Assembly (NCBI GenBank): GCA_035571875.1
Contig: DATNBR010000041.1
Coordinates: 77,227-141,226, forward strand
Direction of reading: 5' to 3'
Length of the DNA: 64,000 nucleotides
DNA from: Parafrigoribacterium_A sp035571875
Lineage (GTDB): Bacteria > Actinomycetota > Actinomycetes > Actinomycetales > Microbacteriaceae
Numbering within the stretch: the first letter of the stretch is position 1; every line of letters starts with the position of its first letter. A model generated the notes under the pieces. The model worked only from the letters and a program-made list of their open reading frames with translations, searched no databases and was not told the DNA's origin. The position numbers and the translations under genes were made by a program. Of the stretch, positions 52,186 through 60,087 are shown piece by piece.

Positions 52186-52767
52186 ATGTCGGTTCGAGAC
52201 GGAGCGTTGGCCATCCTCACGCTCGGCCCGGCCTACGGTTTGCAACTGCACGCCGAGCTCGCGGATCGGGCGCCGCACCGCAAGCCGGTGAACGTCGGGC
52301 AGATCTACGGCACCCTTGAGCGCCTGGCGAAGCAGGGACTCGTGGCGGATGCCGGGACAACCGACGATGGACTCCCCCTGTACGCGCTGACCGATGACGG
52401 CGACGGCGAGGCGCGCGTGTGGATGCGCGAACCCGTGACCGCGCCGCTGCCCGAGTGGACCGAGATGCTCGACCAGATTCTCATCACGAGCTCGCTCGAC
52501 CCGGCGGCCGCAATGACGCTTGCGCGACGATACCGGCGCTGGTGGGAGGCGGATCTCACCGCGACGCGGGATGCGCTGCGGTCGGATTCGCCCGCGCCCA
52601 CGGAGCAACCGCGGCAGGACAGGCGTCTCGCCGTCCTCGCGCGGGAGGCACTCGCGGTGGCGGCTCTCGCTTGGATCGGAGCCGCGACCTCGGCCATCGC
52701 CGAGAACGATTCCGCCCGCGGTTACTCGGGCGTGAGGCCCAAACGCGGACGCCGGCCCGGCGCGTGA
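52186..52767 (+). CDS. PadR family transcriptional regulator
   Basis: A 193-residue DNA-binding protein. The N-terminal winged helix (GALAILTLGPAYGLQLHAEL and VGQIYGTLERLAKQGLV) is the PadR signature; the C-terminal helices (ALAVAALAWIGAATSAIAE) serve dimerisation. ATG 52186 has GAGGGAC just upstream. No obvious partner gene follows it: the next gene is convergent, and their stop codons abut (TGATCA). It may therefore control itself and a distant target, possibly the divergent DUF3145 gene. Confidence 0.85.
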   Translation: MSVRDGALAILTLGPAYGLQLHAELADRAPHRKPVNVGQIYGTLERLAKQGLVADAGTTDDGLPLYALTDDGDGEARVWMREPVTAPLPEWTEMLDQILITSSLDPAAAMTLARRYRRWWEADLTATRDALRSDSPAPTEQPRQDRRLAVLAREALAVAALAWIGAATSAIAENDSARGYSGVRPKRGRRPGA

Positions 52768-54453
52768 TCACTTGGCCTGCGCGTAGTTGTCTACCGTGGC
52801 GATGGTGAGGGGAAACTCCACGGGCAGGGCCCCGAAGAGCAGGCGGCCGGCCTGGACGGCCGACTCTCTTGCCGCCTGCTCTACTGCGGGAGCGGCATCC
52901 GCGGGGCAGTGGATGACGAGCTCGTCATGCATGAAGAAGACGAGATGGGGGCCGCGAGTGAACCACGCGTTACCCGCGAGTTCGTGGAGCGACTGACGGA
53001 GAGTTGCCATCCAGCAGAGTGCCCACTCGGCTGCGCTGCCCTGTACGACGAAGTTGCGAGTGAAGCGGCCCCAGCTTCGAGCCTGCCCGCGCGCCCGGCG
53101 TTGCTCGGCATCCGTCGCGTGGTCACCGAAGGCGGCCGCCTGAGTCTCGCGCCACTCCTCGCTCGGGGGCGGTGAGCTTCGACCGAGTCGCGTCGTGACG
53201 ATCTCGCCGCGCTCACCCGCCCTCGCGGCGTCCTCGACGAGGGCAATGGCGCGCGGGTACGCGCGTGCGAGCCTGGGCATGAGGCGCCCACTCTCCCCCG
53301 TCGTCGAGCCGTACATCGCCCCGAGCATCGCGACCTTGGCCTGATCGCGACTGGCCACCGCACCACTCGCCACGATCGCGGCGTACATGTCTTTCGACCG
53401 GCCGGCTTCGGCCATGGCGCGGTCGCCGGAGAGGGCGGCGAGGATGCGTGGCTCCAGCTGGGAGGCGTCTGCGACCACGAGTTTCCAGCCCGGTTCGGCG
53501 ACGACGGCCTCGCGAATCTGCTTCGGGAGCTGCAGGGCTCCCCCACCGCCCTTGCTGGCCCAGCGACCGGTGACCACGCCGCCCGGCACGTAGTCGGGGT
53601 GGAATCGGCCGTTCTGAACGTTGGTGTCGAGCCAGTGCCAGCCGTTCGCGCTCAGGAGTCGGGCGAGCTTCTTGTACTCGAGCAGCGGCGCGATCGCGGG
53701 GTGCTCGATCTTCTTGAGTTCCCACGAGCGGGTGGACGAGACCATGATGCCGGCGCGAGCGAGCGCGCGAAGCAGTTCGGGCGGCGAATCGGGGTTGAGT
53801 TCGGGCGCACCGAGCTCATCACGCACGCGCGCGAGCACCGCCGCGAGGCCCGCCGGACGCTCGCCGGGCCGTGGCCTTGGGCCGAGGTGGCGCGCGAGCA
53901 ACTGCTCGTGGAGGTCCTCGCGCCACGGGAGCCCGGCGTGCCGTATCTCGGCGGCGACGAGCGCACCTGCGGACTCAGCCGCGAGGAGACGAGCGATCCT
54001 GCCCGGATTCACCGCGGACTCGATCGCCTGGCGCTGCAGCCGAAACTCCTCGACCGGATCCTGCTCGGGCGCGGCTGCCTGCGCCTCGAACTCGAAGAGG
54101 GCGTCATCCGTCACGCGCTCGATGGACTCGGCCGGCGCCGAGTCCCAGGAGTTGACTGCGGCTCGGGCGAGCGCGGAGTCTGCGGTCAACTCGGAGTTGC
54201 GCAGGATCGCGTGTGCGAGCCGCAGGTCTACGCAGCGCTCGACTCGCACGCCTGCCTCGAGCAGCGCGCCGTACCAGTGGCTCGTGTCGTCCCATACCCA
54301 GCGCGGATGCTCGGTCTCCAGCCGGGCCACCGTCGCCGCCAGGGCGCCGCGTGCAACCACGTCCTCGGCGACCAGCGCGCCGCCGTCATCGAGAGTGCTG
54401 AGCACCGCGTCGCCCCGACCCTCACCAGGCGCGGAACCGACGACAACGTGCAC
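52768..54453 (-). CDS. PolA-like DNA polymerase without 5' nuclease, degenerate exonuclease domain
   Basis: A 561-residue family A polymerase, annotated elsewhere as bifunctional 3'-5' exonuclease/DNA polymerase. The polymerase domain has motif A VADASQLEPRILAALSGD (the usual Tyr after Asp is Ala), an O helix RDQAKVAMLGAMYG with the catalytic Arg and Lys but Leu at the Phe762 position of E. coli Pol I, and motif C FMHDELVIH. The N-terminal domain resembles the exonuclease fold (WVWDDTSHWYGALL, ERCVDLRLAHAIL) but no DxE metal pair is visible, so proofreading is doubtful. The start is GTG 54453; a CAGACT box sits six bases upstream. Role in repair or replication unknown. Confidence 0.85.
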   Translation of the reverse strand: MHVVVGSAPGEGRGDAVLSTLDDGGALVAEDVVARGALAATVARLETEHPRWVWDDTSHWYGALLEAGVRVERCVDLRLAHAILRNSELTADSALARAAVNSWDSAPAESIERVTDDALFEFEAQAAAPEQDPVEEFRLQRQAIESAVNPGRIARLLAAESAGALVAAEIRHAGLPWREDLHEQLLARHLGPRPRPGERPAGLAAVLARVRDELGAPELNPDSPPELLRALARAGIMVSSTRSWELKKIEHPAIAPLLEYKKLARLLSANGWHWLDTNVQNGRFHPDYVPGGVVTGRWASKGGGGALQLPKQIREAVVAEPGWKLVVADASQLEPRILAALSGDRAMAEAGRSKDMYAAIVASGAVASRDQAKVAMLGAMYGSTTGESGRLMPRLARAYPRAIALVEDAARAGERGEIVTTRLGRSSPPPSEEWRETQAAAFGDHATDAEQRRARGQARSWGRFTRNFVVQGSAAEWALCWMATLRQSLHELAGNAWFTRGPHLVFFMHDELVIHCPADAAPAVEQAARESAVQAGRLLFGALPVEFPLTIATVDNYAQAK

Positions 54454-54504
54454 CTCTCCAGTCTGCCGCCCGACGCCGACATCCAGCGCCCCTCCCCGCC
54501 ACCT

Positions 54505-54602
54505 TTCGGAAATTCAGGAGAATGGCGCGCTCAGGCACACGTCGCTGGCGCAAGGACGCGCCTCGCAGAGCGGCCGCGCGACCAAAGTCCTGAATTTCCG
54601 AA
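54505..54602. repeat. 98-bp palindromic repeat element
   Basis: A perfect 15-bp inverted repeat (TTCGGAAATTCAGGA at 54505-54519 and its complement at 54588-54602) encloses 68 GC-rich bases with inner inverted sequences (GGCGCG and CGCGCC). It lies in the 190-base spacer between the polymerase and DUF1684 genes, outside coding sequence. The AT-rich arms and GC-rich centre look like a REP or MITE-type element; no second copy was noticed in the window. Confidence 0.75.
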
Positions 54603-54643
54603 CACACTCCCGGGCGGGAGGGAGTGAGGGGCAGCTCGGCGGG

Positions 54644-55489
54644 TCAGGCGTGGAGGAGGGCGCCGGAGCGGTTGAGCACGTTCTTCTCGCCCGCCTCGAT
54701 CGGCACACCGAAACGGTTCTGCCGCGGGGGCATCGGGCAGTTGAAGGCGTAGGAGAAGGCGCAGGGTGGGATCACGGCGCGGTTGAAGTCGAGCGTGATC
54801 GTGCCGTCGGCGTTCGGGGCGACGAACAGGAAGCGCCCGACGCTGTAAGTGGAGTCGCCGTTCGTGCTATCGGCGAAGACGAGCTGCAGCGCGCGCCCCG
54901 ACTTGAAGGCGGCGAGGTTGTAGTCGACGCCGTCCTTGCTGAATGTGATCTCACCCGGAACGGTGAGCTCGCGCGTCTTCCCGTCATCCTTGAGGTGTTC
55001 GAAGCCGACCGTCGCTCCGCCGGGGATCTCGGTGAACGTCGCCGTGATCACCCACTCCGGATTGTATGGAAAGACGTCGATGCCACCGAAGTCGCGAATG
55101 CCCTCCGACTGCGCGTCCCACACCCGCAGCGCATAGCTCCCCGCCTCGCTCGCGATCACGAACCCGGTCACGGTGTCGCTGAACGTGATCTCGCCGGGCG
55201 CATCCGAGTCCTTGCCCGCCACGACGGCAGAGCCGTCTACGAGTTCGCCGTTCACACGAATCCCATCGGATGCGGTGGCCGTGACTCGCAGCCCCGACTC
55301 GCCTTCAGGCAGCGGTGCCCAGACCCCGGGCACACCGTAAATAGTCTGCTCCGAGTCGATCCACTGCGTGTTCACGAGAGCGAGATTGCCCTTCGGCTGC
55401 ACGACCGCGAGCTCACGCCGCTCGTGGAACAGTGCGAACTGCTCCTCCGGCGTGGGCGGGGTGGAGGTGTTGTGGGCGTTGTCGGTCAT
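54644..55489 (-). CDS. DUF1684 protein
   Basis: A 281-residue soluble protein of DUF1684. Typical segments are EEQFALFHERREL, FPYNPEWVITATF, a beta-rich centre (GEITFSKDGVDYNLAAF) and the C-terminal DFNRAVIPPCAFSYAFNCP followed by PPRQNRFGVPIEAGE, the most conserved part of the family. The family has no established biochemical role. ATG 55489 has GGACGG upstream; an ATG-like start at 55522 is less well placed. No export signal. Confidence 0.8.
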   Translation of the reverse strand: MTDNAHNTSTPPTPEEQFALFHERRELAVVQPKGNLALVNTQWIDSEQTIYGVPGVWAPLPEGESGLRVTATASDGIRVNGELVDGSAVVAGKDSDAPGEITFSDTVTGFVIASEAGSYALRVWDAQSEGIRDFGGIDVFPYNPEWVITATFTEIPGGATVGFEHLKDDGKTRELTVPGEITFSKDGVDYNLAAFKSGRALQLVFADSTNGDSTYSVGRFLFVAPNADGTITLDFNRAVIPPCAFSYAFNCPMPPRQNRFGVPIEAGEKNVLNRSGALLHA

Positions 55490-55544
55490 GAAGTCCGTCC
55501 TTGTCGAAGTCACCGAATGCAACGAGCGGTGACGCGAGAATATT

Positions 55545-55574
55545 GCCTGCCGAGTGAGGGCCTGCCGAGTGAGG
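55545..55574. repeat. tandem duplication of a 15-bp unit
   Basis: GCCTGCCGAGTGAGG occurs twice in direct tandem and is followed by a five-base start of a third copy, between the DUF1684 and DUF2269 genes. Confidence 0.9.
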
Positions 55575-55590
55575 GCCTGGGGCTTGACGC

Positions 55591-56028
55591 CTAGGGCTTC
55601 CAGACCATCAGCACGACGACGAGCAGAAGAAGCAGCGACACGATGCCGGATCCGGCCGCGATCTGCGGATAGCGCGCCTCCTTGCCGCTTCCGTCCTTGG
55701 TGACCTCACCTGCCGCCTTGCGCAGTGCAGGAACGACAAGGAAGAGGTTCAACAGCAGCGCGACGAGGTACGCGACCGTCGAGAGCCAGATCCAGGTGGT
55801 GCCGAAGGAGAGATGGTACTTGGGGTCGCTCATGCCGAGGAGACCGAAACCGAGGACCACGACAACGAGCGAGATGAGACTGAACACGAAGACTGACGTC
55901 GCGAGGGTCTTCACCTGGGCGCCGTTGCCTGCCCGGATCGCCCGGAGGCCGGTCATCGGAAGGATCGCCATGGGACCGACGATGAACACGGCCGTGACGA
56001 CGTGCAAGACGTTGAAGAGAGTATCCAT
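55591..56028 (-). CDS. DUF2269 membrane protein
   Basis: A 145-residue protein with four hydrophobic helices: LFNVLHVVTAVFIVGPMAIL, TSVFVFSLISLVVVVLGFGLL, WIWLSTVAYLVALLLNLFLVV and GIVSLLLLLVVVLMVW. The conserved His of the first helix and the LATSVFVF segment fit DUF2269, related in layout to small integral-membrane proteins that may bind heme, which is not shown here. Transcribed alone from a leaderless-type promoter. Confidence 0.78.
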   Translation of the reverse strand: MDTLFNVLHVVTAVFIVGPMAILPMTGLRAIRAGNGAQVKTLATSVFVFSLISLVVVVLGFGLLGMSDPKYHLSFGTTWIWLSTVAYLVALLLNLFLVVPALRKAAGEVTKDGSGKEARYPQIAAGSGIVSLLLLLVVVLMVWKP

Positions 56029-56034
56029 GGCTAC

Positions 56035-56040
56035 AGGCTA
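56035..56040 (-). promoter_or_regulatory. -10 box of the DUF2269 gene (leaderless)
   Basis: TAGCCT on the minus strand with a six-base spacer to the ATG at 56028. Confidence 0.55.
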
Positions 56041-56108
56041 GAGCCCCCGTGAGCGGGAGTGATGGAGGCTCGGCGGTGCAGACGAATGGAGAGTGCGCGA
56101 CACAAGAA

Positions 56109-56141
56109 GAAGCCGGTCTCCGCTAAGCGGAGACCGGCTTC
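56109..56141 (-). terminator. intrinsic terminator of the cold-shock gene
   Basis: A perfect 15-bp stem (GAAGCCGGTCTCCGC) with a three-base loop, followed on the minus strand by TTCTTGTG. It lies 33 bases after the cold-shock stop. Confidence 0.85.
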
Positions 56142-56174
56142 TGTCCAGCTAATGAACTGCTGTTAAGCAAGCTA

Positions 56175-56378
56175 TTAAAGCGGGCGGATGTTCTCCGCCT
56201 GCGGGCCCTTGGGACCCTGCGCCAGGTCGAATTCGACCTTCTGGTTCTCGTCCAGGGACTTGTATCCGCTGGTCGCGATAGCCGAGTAGTGCGCAAACAC
56301 GTCGGGGCTACCGTCCTCGGGGGCGATGAATCCAAAGCCCTTCTCTGCGTTAAACCACTTTACGGTTCCAACTGCCAT
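56175..56378 (-). CDS. csp: cold-shock domain protein
   Basis: A 67-residue single OB-fold RNA chaperone. RNP1 reads KGFGFI (WFNAEKGFGFIAPEDG) and RNP2 reads VFAHYSAI, where the common VFVHFS has Ala and Tyr; ENIRPL closes the domain. AAGGAGAATGAA precedes the ATG at 56378. Such proteins bind single-stranded RNA and DNA and melt mRNA structures. The gene has its own terminator and a leader region of up to 200 bases. Confidence 0.96.
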   Translation of the reverse strand: MAVGTVKWFNAEKGFGFIAPEDGSPDVFAHYSAIATSGYKSLDENQKVEFDLAQGPKGPQAENIRPL

Positions 56379-56589
56379 TTCATTCTCCTTCAGGAGGTCT
56401 TCGCGTAGCCCCGACTGCCGAGGCCACTCGTCGCGGTGTTCATCGTCCGCTCCCGAAAGAAACATGCGCCGGAAGGCGACAAGCATTCAAGATCTGCGAG
56501 GTACAGCAACTGCATGAGCAAGCGTAGCCCATTGGCACGCATTTGGGGGATATTTCCTTTCATTACGATTCGGCAACTGTCGCGGCAGT
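56379..56589 (-). other. upstream region of the cold-shock gene
   Basis: A 211-base spacer between the ligD stop and csp. It is AT-richer than its surroundings around 56545-56575 (minus-strand GAAAGGAAATATCCCC). Long structured leaders are common on csp mRNAs, but I could not fix a promoter or a leader fold. Confidence 0.4.
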
Positions 56590-59046
56590 TCAGGACTCCA
56601 CGACGACCTCCTCGGGCGACTTGTCTGACCGCCATCCGCGCCAGGAAGGCTGACGCAGGTGGCCGCTCGCCGTCCACTCCGCGAAAGCGACCTCGCCGAC
56701 CCGAGTGGGTGAGACCCAGTGCGCATCCGATGCCTCCGCTCTCGGAACATCGGTGAACGGGCTCGTCTTGCGTGCCAGCCTGCCGAGTGTGACCTCGAGC
56801 TCCTCCAGCTGTTTGTCGCCGAAGCCCGTTCCGACTCGGCCGACGTAGTGGAGACCCTGCGCATCCGGGATTCCCAGCAGAAGGGACCCGATCGTGCCCG
56901 CACGCCTCCCCTTACCCGGTCGCCATCCGCCGATCACGACCTCTTGCGTGAGGTGGTGCTTGATCTTGATCCAGGCGGCCGACCGGCGACCCTCGGCGTA
57001 GGTGCTGTCGCGCTTCTTCGCCATGACGCCCTCGAGACCGAGCTCGCGGCTGCTGCTCATGGCGTCTTCGATGTCGCCCTCGAAGGAGGGCGGAACCTGG
57101 ATGGGGCCGGCCGAGCGAACGACGTCTTCCAGCATCCGCCGCCGCTCCCAGTAGGGATGCTCGGTGAGCGATTCGCCGTCGAGTTCGAGGATGTCGAAGA
57201 GCAGCAGTTGCACCGGCGTGCGCCCCACGGCCTTCTGCACATCTGCCTTCCTGGTCAGCTTCATTCGCGTCTGCAGCAGCCCGAAGTCCGGTCGTCCCTT
57301 CGTATTGATCGCGACGATCTCCCCATCGAGCACCGCGGAGCGGCCAGCCAGCGCGTCGGCCATCCGTTCGGCGACATCGGGGTAGCTCACCGTCACGTCA
57401 TTCGCGTTGCGGGTGAACAGGCGCGTGCCCGCCCCGCCGACCGCCGCGATCGCGCGGATACCGTCCCACTTCATCTCGAAGGCCCAGTCATCGTCGTCGC
57501 CGAGTCCGCCTTCGCTGCCGAGCGTCGCGAGCATGGGCGCGATGAACACCGCCGTCTTCTTTGGCGACGTCGCGCTCTTCGCGTCAGCCTTCTTCGACAC
57601 CGCACTCGTTGCCGTCGCGCCGTCAGCGTCGGCGCCGGGCGAGTCCTTCATGAGGTGGATGAGCCAGTTCTTCTCCGCGCGCCCCTCCCCGCCCGTGTGG
57701 ATGAGCGCGTACTTGCGCGGGCCGCCGAGCCCACCGCCCGGGCGTCCGTGGAGCGTGGCGATGACCTCCTTGCCGTCGCGCCACTTCTCGAGTTCGTACT
57801 CCCCCGCATCCCAGATCGTCACGTCGCCCGCGCCGTATTCGCCCCGGGGAATGGAGCCCTCAAAGCTGCCGTATTCGAGCGGGTGGTCCTCGGTCTGCAC
57901 GGCGAGGTGGTTCTGCTTCGGCGCGGTGGGCACTCCCTTCGGCAGCGCCCACGACACGAGGACACCGTCGTGTTCGAGTCTGAAATCCCAGTGCAGTCGG
58001 CTCGCGTGATGCTCCTGAATGACGAAGGATGTGCCATCGGTCGAGGTGACCCGACCCTGCGGCACCGGCTCCGGCGTCTTGGAGGCGTCTCGCATGGAAC
58101 GGTATGTGCCGAGTCGGTCCGTGGTGTCGTCGCCCACGGACGGTTCGTCCGCGTGCCCGGCTGAGAGGTGGGCGAGCGGATCGGCTCGCCGCTTCATCCG
58201 CCGCATCACCTGCTGGTAGTCCAGCTGCGCGAGATCACCGTTGTCGAGCTCCTCCCAGGTGCGCGGCACCGCCACGGTCGGACGGAACCGTCCGCGCAGC
58301 GAATACGGAGCGACCGTGGTCTTCGCAGCGTTGTTCTGACTCCAGTCCACCAGAACCTTCCCCTGCCGCAGTGACTTCTTCATGTCACTGACGACGAGGT
58401 CCGGATGGTCGGCCTCCAGCGCCCTCGCCAGTTCATGAGCCACTTGCGAGATGCGCTCCGAACGCTGGCTCCCGTCGAGCGCCGCATAGAGATGGATGCC
58501 CTTGCTTCCGCTCGTGACCGGCATCGGGTCCAGCCCCATGTCGGTGAGGATGCTGCGCGCCAGCTTTGCGACCTCCACGCATTCCGCGAGCCCCACCCCC
58601 TCGCCCGGGTCGAGGTCGAGGACGAGGCGGTCGGGGTTCTTCGCACGACCATTGCGGCCGAACTGCCACTGCGGCACGTGTATCTCCAGCGCCGCGATCT
58701 GCCCCAGCCAGGTGAGTGTTGCAAGGTCATTGACCAAGGGGTAGACGTTCACGTGGTCCTTGTGCCTGATCGTTGCCCGCTTCACCCACGAGGGAGCGGA
58801 ATCCTCGAGGTTCTTCTGAAAGAACACGGCACCCGGTTTCTCCGGAGTGCCCACCCCGTTCACCCAGCGCTTGCGCGTGACCGGCCGGTTGGCCGCGTGC
58901 GGAATGAGGTATTCGGCGATCGCCGCGTAGTACGAGAGCACATCGCCCTTGGTCGTGCCCGTCTCGGGATACAACACCTTGTCGAGGTTCGTCAGGGTGA
59001 TGCGGTGCCCCTCCACGGTGACGGTCTGCTGTTTCTGGGCCATCAC
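56590..59046 (-). CDS. ligD: multifunctional non-homologous end-joining ligase LigD
   Basis: An 818-residue protein for repair of double-strand breaks. Order: an N-terminal polymerase/primase domain (about 1-300) with the metal motif LVLDLDPGEGV and TSGSKGIHLY; a 3'-phosphoesterase domain (about 335-485) with FVIQEHHASRLHWDFRLE and PLEYGSFEGSIPRGEYG; and the ATP-dependent ligase domain (about 505-818) with the nucleotidyl lysine near residue 525 in EMKWDGIRA, LDGEIVA, EGVMAKK and AWIKIKH. This POL-PE-LIG order is that of mycobacteria. The start is GTG 59046 or ATG 59043. Divergent from ku across 65 bases. Confidence 0.97.
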   Translation of the reverse strand: MMAQKQQTVTVEGHRITLTNLDKVLYPETGTTKGDVLSYYAAIAEYLIPHAANRPVTRKRWVNGVGTPEKPGAVFFQKNLEDSAPSWVKRATIRHKDHVNVYPLVNDLATLTWLGQIAALEIHVPQWQFGRNGRAKNPDRLVLDLDPGEGVGLAECVEVAKLARSILTDMGLDPMPVTSGSKGIHLYAALDGSQRSERISQVAHELARALEADHPDLVVSDMKKSLRQGKVLVDWSQNNAAKTTVAPYSLRGRFRPTVAVPRTWEELDNGDLAQLDYQQVMRRMKRRADPLAHLSAGHADEPSVGDDTTDRLGTYRSMRDASKTPEPVPQGRVTSTDGTSFVIQEHHASRLHWDFRLEHDGVLVSWALPKGVPTAPKQNHLAVQTEDHPLEYGSFEGSIPRGEYGAGDVTIWDAGEYELEKWRDGKEVIATLHGRPGGGLGGPRKYALIHTGGEGRAEKNWLIHLMKDSPGADADGATATSAVSKKADAKSATSPKKTAVFIAPMLATLGSEGGLGDDDDWAFEMKWDGIRAIAAVGGAGTRLFTRNANDVTVSYPDVAERMADALAGRSAVLDGEIVAINTKGRPDFGLLQTRMKLTRKADVQKAVGRTPVQLLLFDILELDGESLTEHPYWERRRMLEDVVRSAGPIQVPPSFEGDIEDAMSSSRELGLEGVMAKKRDSTYAEGRRSAAWIKIKHHLTQEVVIGGWRPGKGRRAGTIGSLLLGIPDAQGLHYVGRVGTGFGDKQLEELEVTLGRLARKTSPFTDVPRAEASDAHWVSPTRVGEVAFAEWTASGHLRQPSWRGWRSDKSPEEVVVES

Positions 59047-59111
59047 TCCAGCATGCTTCCCTCGTCTGTCAACCTCTACCCCTTGCCAAATCCAGGGTGT
59101 GTACTGGATGA

Positions 59112-60077
59112 ATGAGACCTATCTGGAAAGGCTCCATCGCGTTCGGCCTGGTCAACGTGCCGATCAAGGTCTACAGCGCGACGGAAGACCACGACGTGAG
59201 CCTCCATCAGGTGCACGACAAGGATGGTGGCCGCATCAAGTACCAGCGCCGCTGCGAGGTGTGCGGGCGCATCGTCGACTACGAGCACATCGACAAGGCC
59301 TACGCGGAGGGTGACCGCACGGTCGTCCTCACCGACGAAGACCTCAAGACGCTTCCCGCCGGCCGCAGTAAGGAGATCGAGGTCGTCGAGTTCGTGCCGA
59401 GCGACCAGATCGACCCGATCATGCTCGACCGCAGCTATTTTCTCGAGCCGGATTCCCGCTCGCCGAAGGCCTACGCGCTGTTGCGCCGCACTCTCGAAGA
59501 GACCGACCGCACGGCGATCGTGCACTTTTCGCTGCGTGACAAGACCCGACTCGGTGCGCTGCGGGTGCGCGGCGATGTGCTCATGCTGCAGTCGCTGCTG
59601 TGGGACGACGAGGTGCGAGAGGCCAACTTTCCCTCCCTCGACGACGAGGTGCGCATCTCGGCCAAGGAACTCAAGATGTCGGAGTCGCTCGTCGACTCGT
59701 TCGCGAGCGACTTCGAACCCGAGAACTTCAGCGACGAATACCAGGAGCAGCTGCGCAAGCTCATCGATGCAAAGCTCGAGCAGGGCGAGGCGCTTGATAC
59801 CGATGCCACCTTCGGTGAGGAATCGGAGGAGCCTCAGGGCGGTGAGGTCATCGACCTCATGGATGCGCTCCGCCGCAGTGTGGAGAAGAACCGCAAGAAG
59901 CCTGCCGCGGCCTCCACGCCCGCCCGCAAGGCCGCGCCCAAGAAGAGCCGCGCGACCACGCCCGCATCGACGAAGTCGAAGTCGAGCGCTGGCAAGTCCG
60001 GCGCTGCGAAGTCAGCCCGCGCCACGTCGAGCCGCGCCAAGGCGTCCAAGCCAGCGGCGAGGGGCAAGGCGTCCTGA
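59112..60077 (+). CDS. ku: Ku DNA-end-binding protein
   Basis: Homodimeric ring that threads onto broken DNA ends and recruits LigD. The 321 residues begin with the family core MRPIWKGSIAFGLVNVPIKV, followed by a beta-barrel with RRCEVCG and LDRSYFLEPD. From about residue 255 the C-terminus is a long Lys/Ala/Ser-rich tail (KKPAAASTPARKAAPKKSR and further), the type of basic extension that in other bacterial Ku proteins modulates DNA sliding and LigD recruitment. It is divergent from ligD, so one spacer can control both. Confidence 0.97.
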   Translation: MRPIWKGSIAFGLVNVPIKVYSATEDHDVSLHQVHDKDGGRIKYQRRCEVCGRIVDYEHIDKAYAEGDRTVVLTDEDLKTLPAGRSKEIEVVEFVPSDQIDPIMLDRSYFLEPDSRSPKAYALLRRTLEETDRTAIVHFSLRDKTRLGALRVRGDVLMLQSLLWDDEVREANFPSLDDEVRISAKELKMSESLVDSFASDFEPENFSDEYQEQLRKLIDAKLEQGEALDTDATFGEESEEPQGGEVIDLMDALRRSVEKNRKKPAAASTPARKAAPKKSRATTPASTKSKSSAGKSGAAKSARATSSRAKASKPAARGKAS

Positions 60078-60087
60078 GCGGTAGGGC

